Source: Blastococcus sp. CPCC 205250
GTDB taxonomy: Bacteria; Actinomycetota; Actinomycetes; Mycobacteriales; Geodermatophilaceae
DNA: 64,000 bases
Direction of reading: 5' to 3'
Assembly: GCF_019799925.1 (NCBI RefSeq)
Contig: NZ_JABGCG010000012.1
Span: forward strand, 62,001-126,000
Made by a program: the position numbers and the translations under genes. The notes beneath the pieces were generated by a model. The model made no database searches, was not told the origin of the DNA, and saw only the letters and a program-made list of their open reading frames with translations. This document shows positions 25,372 to 33,591 of this stretch, piece after piece; position 1 is the first letter of the stretch; each line of letters opens with the position of its first letter.

Positions 25372-26651
25372 CAGGGGTTCTCCTCTCGGGTGGTGGCGTG
25401 CGCGCCGTCCGCGTCCGCCGGGGTGGAGGCCTCGCAGGGGTCGGCGTGCCAGTCGCCGAAGGGGTCCGGCCAGCGCGACCAGACGTCCTGACCGGCGGCG
25501 AACTCCTCGTCGGTGAGCAGGGCCGCCTCGAGGGCCGCGCGGATCGCGAGGGGGGACTGGCGGTGGGTGAGGACGACGACGTCGACGTCGCGGTCGCCGT
25601 GCGCGTCGTCCCAGCGCAGCGCGGCGGCAACCCGGCGCTCCGGGCTGACCCCGGCCCACAGCGCGTGGTCCTCGGGGTCGGCGGCCAGCCACGGGCCGGC
25701 GTCGCCGATGCGCAGCCCGCCGCCGGCGGACTCCAGCCACAGCGCCCGGTCCGGCCGGGTGGCCAGCCACAGCCGCCCGCGGCTGGACACCACGCCGTCG
25801 AGCAGCACGTCGAGGGCGTCGTGCAGCCGGTCGGGGTGGAAGGGCCGGTGGGCGGTCAGGTGCACCAGGACGACGGCGGCGTCCTCGTCCAGCGGCGGCT
25901 CGCCGGCCAGCAGCGGGTCGTGGGCGCTGGGCACCCGCCCGCGGCGCGCGCCGGGTCCCACCTGCGCCAGCACCGCCTCCGGCCCGCTCAGCCAGCGGTC
26001 CAGGCCGGTCCGCGGCACCCCGGGCACGAGCCGGTCGAGGACGGCGTCGAGCCGGGCGGCCGCCCAGCCGTCGCCCGGCCGGCCGGCCAGGACCACGACG
26101 TCGGCGCAGGTGGCCTGGCCGACGGCGACCTGGGCGAGTGTGCGCTCGTCGTCGGCCGTGGCGCCCAGGCCCCGGTCGGCGAGCGCGTCCTCGCCCGTCG
26201 CGTCGTCCAGCCACCGCTGCGCCGCCAGGACGGCGACCACCGCCTCGACCCGCACGGAGTCCCCGGCGGTCTCCACCGCGCCGTCGTCCAGGGCGACCTC
26301 GTCGAGTGCCCAGCACAGGTGCTCCGGCTCGAGGGCCGGGTCCAGGTGGACGACCACGCGGGTCACGTCCAGGCGCCGGGCCAGGGTGCGCAGCAGCGGC
26401 AGCAGGTCCAGTCGCAGCGTGCAGCTCAGGCAGCCGTGGGCGAGCTCCAGGACCTCCCGGGTGACCACCGGGCCGTGCGGTCCGCGCTCGGTCACGGTGC
26501 GCAGGACAACGCCGGCCGTGAGATCACGGACGTCGTGGTGGACGACCACCGTGCCGGGCGTCGAGGCCCCGAGGGCGTCGGCCGCCGCTCCGGTGAGGTC
26601 GCGGTCGAGGCCGGTCACGAGCAGGACGGGGGTGCGCTGGTCCGTCGGCAT
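25371..26651 (-). CDS. mrf: MRF-like COG0523 protein (ribosome hibernation factor recruiter)
   Basis: A 426-residue CobW/COG0523-family protein resembling mycobacterial MRF. It has LAHGCLSCTLRLDLLPLL (the CxxC metal motif), LLDGVVSSRGRLWLATRPD, LWLESAGGGLRIGDAGPWLA and a C-terminal DPFGDWHADPC. The N-terminal P-loop position reads VTGLDRDLTGAA and lacks the Walker lysine, as in MRF. In mycobacteria MRF brings the hibernation factor Mpy to zinc-free ribosomes. The start lies 6 nt from a -10 element next to a Zur box, so a leaderless mRNA is predicted. Confidence 0.88.
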   Translation of the reverse strand: MPTDQRTPVLLVTGLDRDLTGAAADALGASTPGTVVVHHDVRDLTAGVVLRTVTERGPHGPVVTREVLELAHGCLSCTLRLDLLPLLRTLARRLDVTRVVVHLDPALEPEHLCWALDEVALDDGAVETAGDSVRVEAVVAVLAAQRWLDDATGEDALADRGLGATADDERTLAQVAVGQATCADVVVLAGRPGDGWAAARLDAVLDRLVPGVPRTGLDRWLSGPEAVLAQVGPGARRGRVPSAHDPLLAGEPPLDEDAAVVLVHLTAHRPFHPDRLHDALDVLLDGVVSSRGRLWLATRPDRALWLESAGGGLRIGDAGPWLAADPEDHALWAGVSPERRVAAALRWDDAHGDRDVDVVVLTHRQSPLAIRAALEAALLTDEEFAAGQDVWSRWPDPFGDWHADPCEASTPADADGAHATTREENP

Positions 26652-26693
26652 GACCCCACCCTAGCCGGAATGAGAATCGTTCTCACCTAAGGT
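26652..26693. promoter_or_regulatory. Zur box with divergent -10 elements (mrf / rpmB2)
   Basis: TGAGAA-TCG-TTCTCA at 26671-26685 is a perfect 6-bp inverted repeat matching the actinobacterial Zur operator core. On the minus strand TAGGGT (26663-26658) is followed by only 6 nt and the mrf ATG, giving a leaderless transcript. On the plus strand TAAGGT (26688-26693) would start the L28 mRNA near 26700, with a normal leader. One bound repressor would block both -10/-35 regions. Confidence 0.88.
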
Positions 26694-26721
26694 GGTCCGC
26701 ATCCCGATCCGAGGAGGACCC

Positions 26722-26988
26722 ATGGCGACCTACTGCGAGGTGACCGGCCGCCGCCCTGGCTTCGGCCGGTCGGTGAGCCACTCGCACCGGCGCACCCCGC
26801 GCCGGTTCGACCCGAACCTGCAGCGCAAGCGCTTCTTCCTGCCCAGCGAGAACCGCTGGGTGCGGCTGACCGTCTCGGCCAAGGGCATCAGGACGATCGA
26901 CGCGCAGGGCGTCGAGGCGGTCGTCGCCCGGCTGCGGCGCACCGATCCGGCCGTCCGGCGCCGGCTCGGTGCGGGGACGGACGGCTGA
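26722..26988 (+). CDS. rpmB2: Ribosomal protein L28 (zinc-free paralogue)
   Basis: An 88-residue L28: MATYCEVTGRRPGFGRSVSH, RRFDPNLQRKRFFLPSENRW, VRLTVSAKGIRTID. Only one Cys remains near the start, so the four-cysteine zinc site of the C+ form is absent. ATG 26722 follows GAGGAGG. It is the first gene downstream of the Zur box and its stop overlaps the next ribosomal gene. Confidence 0.95.
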   Translation: MATYCEVTGRRPGFGRSVSHSHRRTPRRFDPNLQRKRFFLPSENRWVRLTVSAKGIRTIDAQGVEAVVARLRRTDPAVRRRLGAGTDG

Positions 26989-27155
26989 CGGCCCGCGCGA
27001 CCGACACCCGGCCCGTCGTCCGGCTGGAGTCGACCGCCGGCACCGGTCACACGTACGTGACCCGCGAGAACCGGCGCAACGACCCCGGCCGGCTGGTGCT
27101 GCGCACGTACGACCCGGTCGTCCGCCGGCACGTCGAGGTCCGCGCGGAGCGCTGA
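26988..27155 (+). CDS. rpmG2: Ribosomal protein L33 (zinc-free), non-AUG start
   Basis: The frame after L28 reads a 55-residue L33: TARATDTRPVVRLESTAGTG, then HTYVTRENRRNDPGRLVLR, then TYDPVVRRHVEVRAER and TGA. The zinc-binding CxxC pairs of C+ L33 are missing. No ATG, GTG or TTG lies at the expected start. The codon aligned with the usual Met-Ala-Arg is ACG at 26988-26990, overlapping the L28 stop as TGACG; CTG at 26985 is the only other close candidate. Gene-calling that requires ATG/GTG/TTG starts would miss or truncate this gene. Confidence 0.88.
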   Translation, partial: TARATDTRPVVRLESTAGTGHTYVTRENRRNDPGRLVLRTYDPVVRRHVEVRAER

Positions 27156-27284
27156 GGTGGCCACGACGTCGGAGGTCGCCGCGCAGGCCCGCCGCCGCGC
27201 CTGGTGGGGGCCACGACCCGCCGCTGCGCGGACCCGGGCGCGGGAGCCGCCCGTCCCGCCGGCCCCTGTGGCAGGCTGGCCCGC

Positions 27285-27303
27285 CGGAACGGGAACCGTT
27301 CCG
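27285..27303 (+). promoter_or_regulatory. Palindrome upstream of the permease, possible Zur-type operator
   Basis: CGGAACGG-GAA-CCGTTCCG is a perfect 8-bp inverted repeat with a 3-nt centre, the same geometry as the Zur boxes nearby. Its GGGAACCGTTCC core matches the clear Zur box at about 9 of 13 positions. It sits 22 bp before the permease ATG. Whether Zur or another factor binds is open. Confidence 0.45.
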
Positions 27304-27324
27304 ACGGGCCGGCTCCGGAGGGAC

Positions 27325-28332
27325 ATGTCCAGCGCACCGCCGACGCCGGCTCCCGGCATCCCGGACGTCGCACCCCGGCGGCGGGGGCCCCGCTCCGGCG
27401 ACGTGCTGCTCGTCATCCTGCTGGCGATCGCCGTCCTGCACTTCCTGCGGCCGGCGGTCTTCGACCAGCCGGCCGTCCAGGCCTGGTCCACCGTCTTCGT
27501 CGCGGTGTGCCTGCAGGCCCTGCCCTTCCTCGTCTTCGGCGTGCTGCTCTCCGCGGCGATCAGCACCTTCGTGCCGGCGTCGTTCTTCGCCCGTGTCCTG
27601 CCCAGCAGTCCGGCCGCCGCCGTGCCCGTGGCCGGCCTGGCCGGCGCGGTGCTCCCCGGCTGCGAGTGCGCCTCCGTGCCGGTGGCCGGGAGCCTCGTCC
27701 GGCGGGGCGTGACCCCCGCGGCGGCGCTGGCGTTCCTGCTCTCGGCGCCGGCGATCAACCCCGTCGTCCTCGTGGCGACCGCCGTGGCCTTCCCCGGCGA
27801 GCCGGAGATGGTCCTGGCCCGGTTCCTCGCCTCGGTGCTCGTCGCCCTGGTCATGGGGTGGCTGTGGGCCTCGTTCGGCCGGCCGGCGTGGCTGCGGGTC
27901 CGGGAGGGGCACGTGGCGGCCCCGGGCGAGAGCCGGTCGGAGTCCTTCCGCGCCGCCGTCCAGCACGACCTGCTGCACGCGGGCGGGTTCCTCGTCGTCG
28001 GCGGGCTGACCGCGGCGACGCTCAACACCGTCGTCCCGCGGGCCTGGCTGGACGCGGTCGCCGACTCCCCCGTCCTGTCGGTGCTCGTGCTGGCCGCCCT
28101 CGCCGTCGTCCTGGCGGTGTGCTCGGAGGCCGACGCGTTCGTCGCGGCCAGCCTCGTGGGCTTCTCCCCCACCGCCCGGCTGGTCTTCCTCGTCGTCGGC
28201 CCCGCCGTCGACGTCAAGCTGATCGCCCTGCAGGCGGGCACCTTCGGACCGCGGTTCGCCGCCCGCTTCGCGCCCGTCACCCTCGTCGTCGCCGTGCTGG
28301 CCGCGGTCGGCGTCGGCGCCGTCCTGCTGTGA
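27325..28332 (+). CDS. YraQ/UPF0718-type membrane permease
   Basis: A 335-residue integral membrane protein of the UPF0718 (YraQ) permease family, with about eight helices and the conserved LPGCECASVPVAGSLVRRG motif (two Cys), FLLSAPAINPVVLVATAVAF and CSEADAFVAASL. ATG 27325 has GGAGGG ahead; GTG 27157 would add a 56-residue Pro/Arg-rich piece containing the palindrome and is less likely. Its neighbours (zinc-free ribosomal proteins, TIGR03943 protein) suggest a function in zinc supply, but the substrate of the family is not known. Confidence 0.82.
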   Translation: MSSAPPTPAPGIPDVAPRRRGPRSGDVLLVILLAIAVLHFLRPAVFDQPAVQAWSTVFVAVCLQALPFLVFGVLLSAAISTFVPASFFARVLPSSPAAAVPVAGLAGAVLPGCECASVPVAGSLVRRGVTPAAALAFLLSAPAINPVVLVATAVAFPGEPEMVLARFLASVLVALVMGWLWASFGRPAWLRVREGHVAAPGESRSESFRAAVQHDLLHAGGFLVVGGLTAATLNTVVPRAWLDAVADSPVLSVLVLAALAVVLAVCSEADAFVAASLVGFSPTARLVFLVVGPAVDVKLIALQAGTFGPRFAARFAPVTLVVAVLAAVGVGAVLL

Positions 28333-28342
28333 GGAGGCACCC

Positions 28343-29095
28343 GTGGACCGGATGACCGGGCACGCCGTCCTGCTGCTGCTCGGTTGCTACGTGCTGCAGG
28401 TGGCGGTGACCGACGCGCACCTGGCCTACGTGCAGGGCGGCTTCCGGCCGTTCCTGCTGGTCGCGGCGCTGGTCCTGATCGCCGTGGCACTGCTGGGGCT
28501 GCTCCGGGCGTGGCGGCTCCGTCGCGCGGCCGCGCCCGACGAGCAGTCGGGCGACGGGAACGGGCACGACCACGACCACGACCACGGGCACGGTGCTCCG
28601 CGGGTGGCCTGGCTGCTGGTCGCGCCGGCCGCCGTGCTGGCACTCGTGGCACCGCCCGCGTTGGGCTCCTTCACCGTGGCTCGCCAGACCGCACCCATCG
28701 AGCTGCCCGGTGGTGTGGCCGACACCCTCGGGCCGGACGACCCGGGTCAGGACTTCCGCACGCTGCCGCTGGTCCAGTACGGGTGGCGAGCGCTGAGCGA
28801 CGACGTCTCGCCACTGGTGGATCGGCGGATCCGGCTGACGGGCTTCGTCACCCCACGGGAGGGCGGCGGCTGGTACGTCAGCCGGATCGCGATCTCCTGC
28901 TGCGCCGCCGACGCCGTCGGCATCACCGTCGTCGTGGACGGCGAGCAGGGCGACCTGGCCCCCGACCAGTGGGTGGAGGTCATCGGCACCTGGGCCCCGC
29001 CGGTGACACACCCGTCGGGGGGCTTCCCCGAGGCGGTCATCGCGCCCGTCTCGGTGCAGCTGATCGATCCGCCGGCCGACACCTACCAGGGCTGA
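28343..29095 (+). CDS. TIGR03943-type membrane protein with His-rich loop
   Basis: A 250-residue protein: two N-terminal membrane helices (residues about 8-25 and 36-56), a loop with HDHDHDHGHG at residues 75-83, a third helix (about 87-105), then an extracytoplasmic beta-rich domain with YVSRIAISCCAADAVGITVV. TIGR03943 proteins are regularly encoded beside YraQ permeases, as here (10-bp gap, GAGGAGG, GTG start). The His-rich loop and CC pair suggest metal binding. Function otherwise unknown. Confidence 0.82.
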   Translation: MDRMTGHAVLLLLGCYVLQVAVTDAHLAYVQGGFRPFLLVAALVLIAVALLGLLRAWRLRRAAAPDEQSGDGNGHDHDHDHGHGAPRVAWLLVAPAAVLALVAPPALGSFTVARQTAPIELPGGVADTLGPDDPGQDFRTLPLVQYGWRALSDDVSPLVDRRIRLTGFVTPREGGGWYVSRIAISCCAADAVGITVVVDGEQGDLAPDQWVEVIGTWAPPVTHPSGGFPEAVIAPVSVQLIDPPADTYQG

Positions 29096-29114
29096 CCGCG
29101 GCGGGGCCCGCCCG

Positions 29115-29894
29115 TCAGCCCCGCGCCGCCTCGACGGCCGCCGTGAGCGCCTCGGCCGTCGGCCGCTCGAGGTCCTCCCCGTCGACGCGGATCCACGGCG
29201 TGCCGGTGAGCCCGTCACGGCTGGCCCGGTCGGTGGCCTCGGCCACCCAGTCGCCGAACCGGAGGTCCCGGATGCCGGCCTCGACGTCCTCGCCCGTCGC
29301 GCCCGCCCGGGCGGCGAGGGCGACGAGGTCGTCGTCGGAGAGGCCCGGCCCGCCCTCGGCCGGCTGCTCGGCGAACAGGAGCGCGCTGAACTGGGAGAAC
29401 GCCTCGACGCCGGCGGCGTCGGCCACCACGGCGGCGGCGTTGACGGCGCGCGTGGAGTACTCGTCGTCGGACAGCCGGTCGAGGATGGCCACCGGGTGGA
29501 CCCGGACCAGCACCTCGCCACCGGCGACGAGCTCGTCCATGGTGTCGGCGGCGTCGGCCTCGAAGGCCCGGCAGGCCGGGCAGAGGTAGTCCTCGTAGAC
29601 GTCGACGGTCACGGGCGCGTCGGCCGACCCGAGGGCGAAGGCGGTCCCCGCGGTCCCCGCGGCGGTGCCCGCCGGCGCGACGGCGTCGGCGGTGTCGGTG
29701 CGGGCGGACTGGACCACCACGGTCACGACCACGGCCACCACGACGAGGGCGGCGACGGCGGCACCGGTCAGCAGCCGCAGCCGGCGGCTGCGCCGCTGCC
29801 GCTCGGCCACCTGCTCGGCGGCCCGGCGGGCGGCGATGCGCTCGCGGGCGGCGGCACGCCCGCGAGCGGGCGCGCGGTCAGGGCTGGTGGGCAT
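29115..29894 (-). CDS. DsbA-like thiol oxidoreductase, membrane-anchored
   Basis: A 259-residue protein: a basic cytoplasmic start, one membrane helix (LRLLTGAAVAALVVVAVVVTVVV) and a thioredoxin/DsbA domain with the active site YEDYLCPACRAFE (CPAC) and cis-Pro block GLTGTPWIRVDG. It should catalyse disulfide exchange outside the membrane. ATG 29894 has GGGGAG before it. It overlaps the end of the MauE-like gene by 17 bp, suggesting the two form one redox pathway. Confidence 0.88.
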   Translation of the reverse strand: MPTSPDRAPARGRAAARERIAARRAAEQVAERQRRSRRLRLLTGAAVAALVVVAVVVTVVVQSARTDTADAVAPAGTAAGTAGTAFALGSADAPVTVDVYEDYLCPACRAFEADAADTMDELVAGGEVLVRVHPVAILDRLSDDEYSTRAVNAAAVVADAAGVEAFSQFSALLFAEQPAEGGPGLSDDDLVALAARAGATGEDVEAGIRDLRFGDWVAEATDRASRDGLTGTPWIRVDGEDLERPTAEALTAAVEAARG

Positions 29895-30414
29895 CGGAGT
29901 CTCCCCGGGTCGGCGGTCGCACGCGGTCAAGCAGGGCCAGTCGCGTCCGTGGCCGGACTCCCAGCAGGAGCGACCCCGCCAGCAGCGCCACGTCGCGCAG
30001 GACCTCGGTCAGGTAGGCGGTCTGGTCCGCGTCGACCTCGCCGCCGTCGCCGAAGCAGCCGCAGTCGATGGTCAGTCCCCGGGCCCAGGCCGAGGCCACC
30101 GCGGCGGTGAACACCGCCAGCAGCAGCGCGGAGGCGACGGCGGCCGGCCGCACGAAGGCGCCGGCCAGCAGGAGGACGCCCAGCGCCACCTCCAGGACGG
30201 GCAGGCCGAAGGCCAGGAGCGGGACGACGCCCTCGGGGACCAGCTCGTAGGCGCGCACCGCACGCTCGGCGGCTGCCGGGTCCGGGAGCTTGAGCGCCCC
30301 GGCGACCACCCACACGCCGCCCAGCACGAGGCGGACGGCGGTCCCCAGCCAGGGGAGCGCCGCCCCGGACCCGGCGGGGCGCCGGGGAGGCGCGACCGTC
30401 CCGTCCGTCGTCAT
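29878..30414 (-). CDS. MauE/DoxX-like membrane protein
   Basis: A 178-residue protein with four membrane helices and the MauE-type loop RGLTIDCGCFGDGGEVD containing a CxC pair, like proteins that pass electrons to or from periplasmic thioredoxin-fold partners. The CGCFG motif and overlap with a DsbA-like gene support a DsbB/VKOR-like or DsbD-like role. ATG 30414. Confidence 0.85.
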   Translation of the reverse strand: MTTDGTVAPPRRPAGSGAALPWLGTAVRLVLGGVWVVAGALKLPDPAAAERAVRAYELVPEGVVPLLAFGLPVLEVALGVLLLAGAFVRPAAVASALLLAVFTAAVASAWARGLTIDCGCFGDGGEVDADQTAYLTEVLRDVALLAGSLLLGVRPRTRLALLDRVRPPTRGDSDAHQP

Positions 30415-30442
30415 GACCGCACCTCCCGTCGCCGGCGGGCCC

Positions 30443-31177
30443 TCAGCCGGCGCGCCGGCGCGCGGCGAGCCCCAGGCCCAGGCCCGCCAGCCCGGCGACC
30501 AGACCGGCGATGCCGACGGCCAGGGCGGCCCCGGCCAGCCCGGAGTCCCCGGAGTCGTCGGAGGCCGACGTGTCCGACGCCGACGCGGCCTCGGACACCG
30601 TCGGGCCGTCGGCGTCGCCGCCGTGGGCGTCGGCGCCGTCCCCGGTGAGCGCCAGCACGGGGGCCGGGCTCTCCGGCTCCTCCTCGCCCTCGACGGTCGG
30701 CTCGATCCAGGCCTGCTCCATGCCGTCGTCGTAGGTCTGGATCGTCGGGAAGGTGATCGCGTCGACCTCGGGGATCGGCCCCGCGCTGATCGAGAACGTC
30801 TGGTACTGACCGGGCGCGATGCCGGCTCCGGCGTCGGCGGTCCACACGATCTCGGTGACGGCCTCGGTGACCTCACTGCCGTGCACCTCCACGGGCGGGT
30901 CGATCGGCCCGGTGGTCGTGGTCGCGGTCCAGCCGGGCACCGGCTTCACGCTCACCGAGGCCAGCGGGGTGGTGGCGGGCACCTGCACGCGCAGCGACAC
31001 CGTCGAGGCCGTGTCGCTCTCGTTCGGCACGCGGAACGTCATCTCCCCGAATCCGCCGGGTGCCGCGTCGGCGGAGGACACCCGTACGTGGGCCGAGGCG
31101 GTCCCTCCCCCGGTCGCGAGGACGGCGGCGGTGGCGACGGACGCCGCGGCCAGGACACGGAGGGGACGGCGGGACAC
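30443..31177 (-). CDS. YcnI-like (DUF1775) copper-binding envelope protein
   Basis: A 244-residue secreted protein: signal peptide ending TASA, mature N-terminus AHVRVSSADAAPGGF with the N-terminal His used for copper binding in YcnI, a DUF1775 beta-sandwich, an acidic Ser/Asp linker, and a C-terminal membrane helix (GLAGAALAVGIAGLVAGLAG) with Arg tail that anchors it. GTG 31177. First gene of the YcnI-MauE-DsbA set, so probably copper or thiol handling at the cell surface. Confidence 0.86.
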   Translation of the reverse strand: MSRRPLRVLAAASVATAAVLATGGGTASAHVRVSSADAAPGGFGEMTFRVPNESDTASTVSLRVQVPATTPLASVSVKPVPGWTATTTTGPIDPPVEVHGSEVTEAVTEIVWTADAGAGIAPGQYQTFSISAGPIPEVDAITFPTIQTYDDGMEQAWIEPTVEGEEEPESPAPVLALTGDGADAHGGDADGPTVSEAASASDTSASDDSGDSGLAGAALAVGIAGLVAGLAGLGLGLAARRRAG

Positions 31178-31333
31178 GGGCAGCTCCTCGGGCGACCGCC
31201 GGCCCGGCCTCCTGCCGGGCCCGTGCGGTGGTCCAGTAGTCGCCCCCGCCCCTCCCCTGGTTCCCGGGGCGGGACAGACGTGATCACCGTCACCGGGGGA
31301 CCCGGAGGCCGCGTCACCGGGCACCGATCCGAC

Positions 31334-31366
31334 GGGGCTCCCGCCGGCAGCGCCGGCGGGAGCCCC
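31334..31366 (-). terminator. 15-bp hairpin after aztD
   Basis: Arms 31334-31348 and 31352-31366 are perfectly complementary around AGC. The hairpin begins 19 nt past the aztD stop (minus strand) and closes the zinc-uptake operon before the YcnI gene. Confidence 0.8.
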
Positions 31367-31384
31367 GGGAGGGACGGGCGGGGA

Positions 31385-32638
31385 TCAGCCGGTGACCACC
31401 GCGATCTCGTTGGGGGTGACCTCCAGCTCGCCGGTGGCGAGGACCTCGCCGGTGCCGAGGTCGACGGCGTGGACCGCGTCCGCGGCGGGCTCGGTCACGT
31501 AGGCGATGCCGTCGTGCACCCGCAGCGCCGGGTGCGCGTCCTGCCACTCCTCCGGCCCCTCCCACGGCGCGATCACCGGGTGGCTGGCGAGCAGCTCACC
31601 GGTCTCCTCGTCGAGCAGGTGCAGGCTGCCGTCGGTGCCGAGCAGGACCGCCTCGTCCTGCGGGCCGCGGGCGAGGTCCCGGAACGTGTACTGCACGCCG
31701 GCGGGCAGCGGGACGACCTGGAGCCGGTCGGCCGCGGTGTCGACGAGCGCCACCCGCGAGAGCAGGTAGCCCTCGGCGTCGGGGTCGGCGTTGTAGTCGC
31801 CGACGGCCACCGGGGAGGTCTCGCTGGTGAACACGTTCCCGGTGCGGCCGTAGGCGTCGGGGGCCGTGAGCTTGGAGAACTCGCCGTCGTAGAGGAGGAC
31901 GCCGTCCTCGCAGCCGAAGACCGCGACCTCGCCGGCGACGGTGCCCTCACCGTGCACGCCGGGGCACTCCTCGGACCGGGCGACCTCCTCGCCCGCCGGG
32001 TCGAGCACCCGGACCCCGCTGCGGCCCTCCTCGTCGCCGAGGGTCGACAGCAGGGTGCCGTCCTCCAGCTCGATGGCCACGCCGTGGTGGGCGGCCTCCG
32101 ACGTCCACTCCTCGGTCTCCGGCAGGCCGTCGGCGGTCAGCAGGTCGGCGGTCTCGAAGGAGGTGATGTCGCCGGTGCCGTCGGCGAACAGGACGGTCCG
32201 GTCGCCGTGGACGACGACGTGCCCGGCGGTGTCGGCGGCGAAGACGTCGTCGGTCAGCTCGGAGTCCCCCGCGTAGGACGTGCCGCCGTCGGTCCAGACC
32301 CCGGTGTCGAGCACCTGGAAGCCCTCGTCGGTGGTCACCAGGGCGTGCCGCCCGTCGCCGGCGGCGTTCACGCGCAGGAAGCCCTCCATGTCGTGGTCGC
32401 CCACCACCTCGAAGGTGGTGGCGTCGAGCACGAGCACCCCGCCGTCGTAGGTGAGCGTGAGGCGCGGCTGCGGTGCCGACACCTCCTCCACGGACGAGGC
32501 GAGCGACGTCCCCGCCGAGGAGGGCGAGGCGGACGAGCCGCTCGCGTCGGAGCCGGTGTCGGAGGAGCAGGCGGCCAGGAGCAGGCCGGCGGCTCCGAGC
32601 GCGGTCAGGCGGAGGGGGGACGGTCGGACGTTCGTCAT
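31385..32638 (-). CDS. aztD: AztD-like zinc metallochaperone (lipoprotein)
   Basis: A 417-residue lipoprotein (lipobox LLLAAC, Cys24) with a beta-propeller-like repeat fold: VLVLDATTFEVVGDHDMEGF, GDGRHALVTTDEGFQVLDTG, EAAHHGVAIELEDGTLLSTL, CPGVHGEGTVAGEVAVFGCEDGV. AztD proteins bind zinc outside the membrane and hand it to the SBP AztC. It has its own Zur box and a -10 element 7 nt before the ATG. It is last in the aztB-aztD2-aztC-aztD series, and a second related lipoprotein is encoded two genes upstream. Confidence 0.88.
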   Translation of the reverse strand: MTNVRPSPLRLTALGAAGLLLAACSSDTGSDASGSSASPSSAGTSLASSVEEVSAPQPRLTLTYDGGVLVLDATTFEVVGDHDMEGFLRVNAAGDGRHALVTTDEGFQVLDTGVWTDGGTSYAGDSELTDDVFAADTAGHVVVHGDRTVLFADGTGDITSFETADLLTADGLPETEEWTSEAAHHGVAIELEDGTLLSTLGDEEGRSGVRVLDPAGEEVARSEECPGVHGEGTVAGEVAVFGCEDGVLLYDGEFSKLTAPDAYGRTGNVFTSETSPVAVGDYNADPDAEGYLLSRVALVDTAADRLQVVPLPAGVQYTFRDLARGPQDEAVLLGTDGSLHLLDEETGELLASHPVIAPWEGPEEWQDAHPALRVHDGIAYVTEPAADAVHAVDLGTGEVLATGELEVTPNEIAVVTG

Positions 32639-32645
32639 GACCACG

Positions 32646-32667
32646 ACCCTAGTGGGAATGATTCTCA
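32646..32667 (-). promoter_or_regulatory. Zur box and -10 element before aztD
   Basis: Reading the minus strand, TGAGAATCATTCCCA (32667-32653) is followed one base later by TAGGGT (32651-32646), and 7 nt on by the aztD ATG at 32638. The palindrome also extends as GGAATGA/TCATTCC. This makes an internal Zur-controlled, leaderless promoter inside the operon. Confidence 0.82.
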
Positions 32668-32682
32668 TTCCGTCTAGCGGGG

Positions 32683-33591
32683 TCACCGCAGGCCCGCCAC
32701 GATGGCCTCGGTGTTGGCCCGCATCATCTGCAGGTAGGTCTCCGCGCCCCCGCCCTCGGCCGTCAGCGACTCGGTGAACAGCGACACCACCGCGACGTCG
32801 ATCCCGGCCTGCTCGGCCAGCACCTGCACCAGCCGGTCGGGCTGGGACGAGTCGGCGAACACCGTGCGGACGCCCGCCTCGCGGATGGCGGCGGCGAGGT
32901 CCTCCAGGTCGCTGGCACTGGGCGAGGCGAGTGTCGAGCCGCTCGGGATCACGGCTCCGACGACCGTGAAGCCGTACCGGTCGGCGAGGTAGCCGAACAC
33001 GTGGTGGTTGGTGACGAGGTCGCGGCGCTCGACGGGGATCTGCCCGAACTGCCCCGCCATCCAGTCGTCGAGGTCGGCGACCTCCGCGCGGTAGCGCTCG
33101 GTGTCGGCGGCGAGCCGGTCCCGGTCGATGCCGCTCACGTGGTCGGCGATCGCCCCGGACAGCGCGTCGACGACCGGCGCCATCCGGCCGGGGTCGGTCC
33201 AGAAGTGCGGGTCGACGCCGGACTCGTCCTCGCCCACCCACTCGACGACCTCGACGGCGTCCCCCGCCTCGACCACCGGGACCCCGTCCTCACGGGCGGC
33301 CTCCACGTGGGCGAGGAGCCCCTCCTCGAGGCCGAGCCCGTTGGCGACGAGCAGGTCGGCTCCGCGCATGCGGGCCGCCTCCTGCGCCGAGACCTCGAAC
33401 GAGTGCGGGTCCGCGCCCGGCGGCATGAGCGTCAGCACCTCCGCCTGGTCGCCCACCAGCTCGCCCACGACGTCGCCCAGGACGTTCGTGGTCACCACGA
33501 CCAGCGGCCGCCCGTCGTCGGCCCGTGTGCAGCCGGCCAGGGCGCCGGCGAGCAGGAGCAGTCCGGCCACCGCCGGCAGGGCGCGCCTCAC
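32683..33591 (-). CDS. aztC: AztC/ZnuA-type zinc-binding protein of ABC transporter (lipoprotein)
   Basis: A 302-residue cluster A-I substrate-binding lipoprotein (lipobox LAGALAGC, Cys21). Zinc ligands expected at His63 (GADPHSFE), His129 (GVDPHFWTD), His196 or His197 (VTNHHVFGY) and an Asp near FADSSQ. There is no long His-rich loop, as in AztC proteins that receive zinc from AztD. GTG 33591 overlaps the TGA of the preceding gene (GTGA). Confidence 0.92.
   Translation of the reverse strand: MRRALPAVAGLLLLAGALAGCTRADDGRPLVVVTTNVLGDVVGELVGDQAEVLTLMPPGADPHSFEVSAQEAARMRGADLLVANGLGLEEGLLAHVEAAREDGVPVVEAGDAVEVVEWVGEDESGVDPHFWTDPGRMAPVVDALSGAIADHVSGIDRDRLAADTERYRAEVADLDDWMAGQFGQIPVERRDLVTNHHVFGYLADRYGFTVVGAVIPSGSTLASPSASDLEDLAAAIREAGVRTVFADSSQPDRLVQVLAEQAGIDVAVVSLFTESLTAEGGGAETYLQMMRANTEAIVAGLR

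Noticed and set aside
27157..27324. N-terminal extension of the permease from GTG 27157
   Set aside because: The extra 56 residues are Pro/Arg/Ala-rich, contain a palindromic operator, and a good ribosome-binding site precedes the internal ATG.
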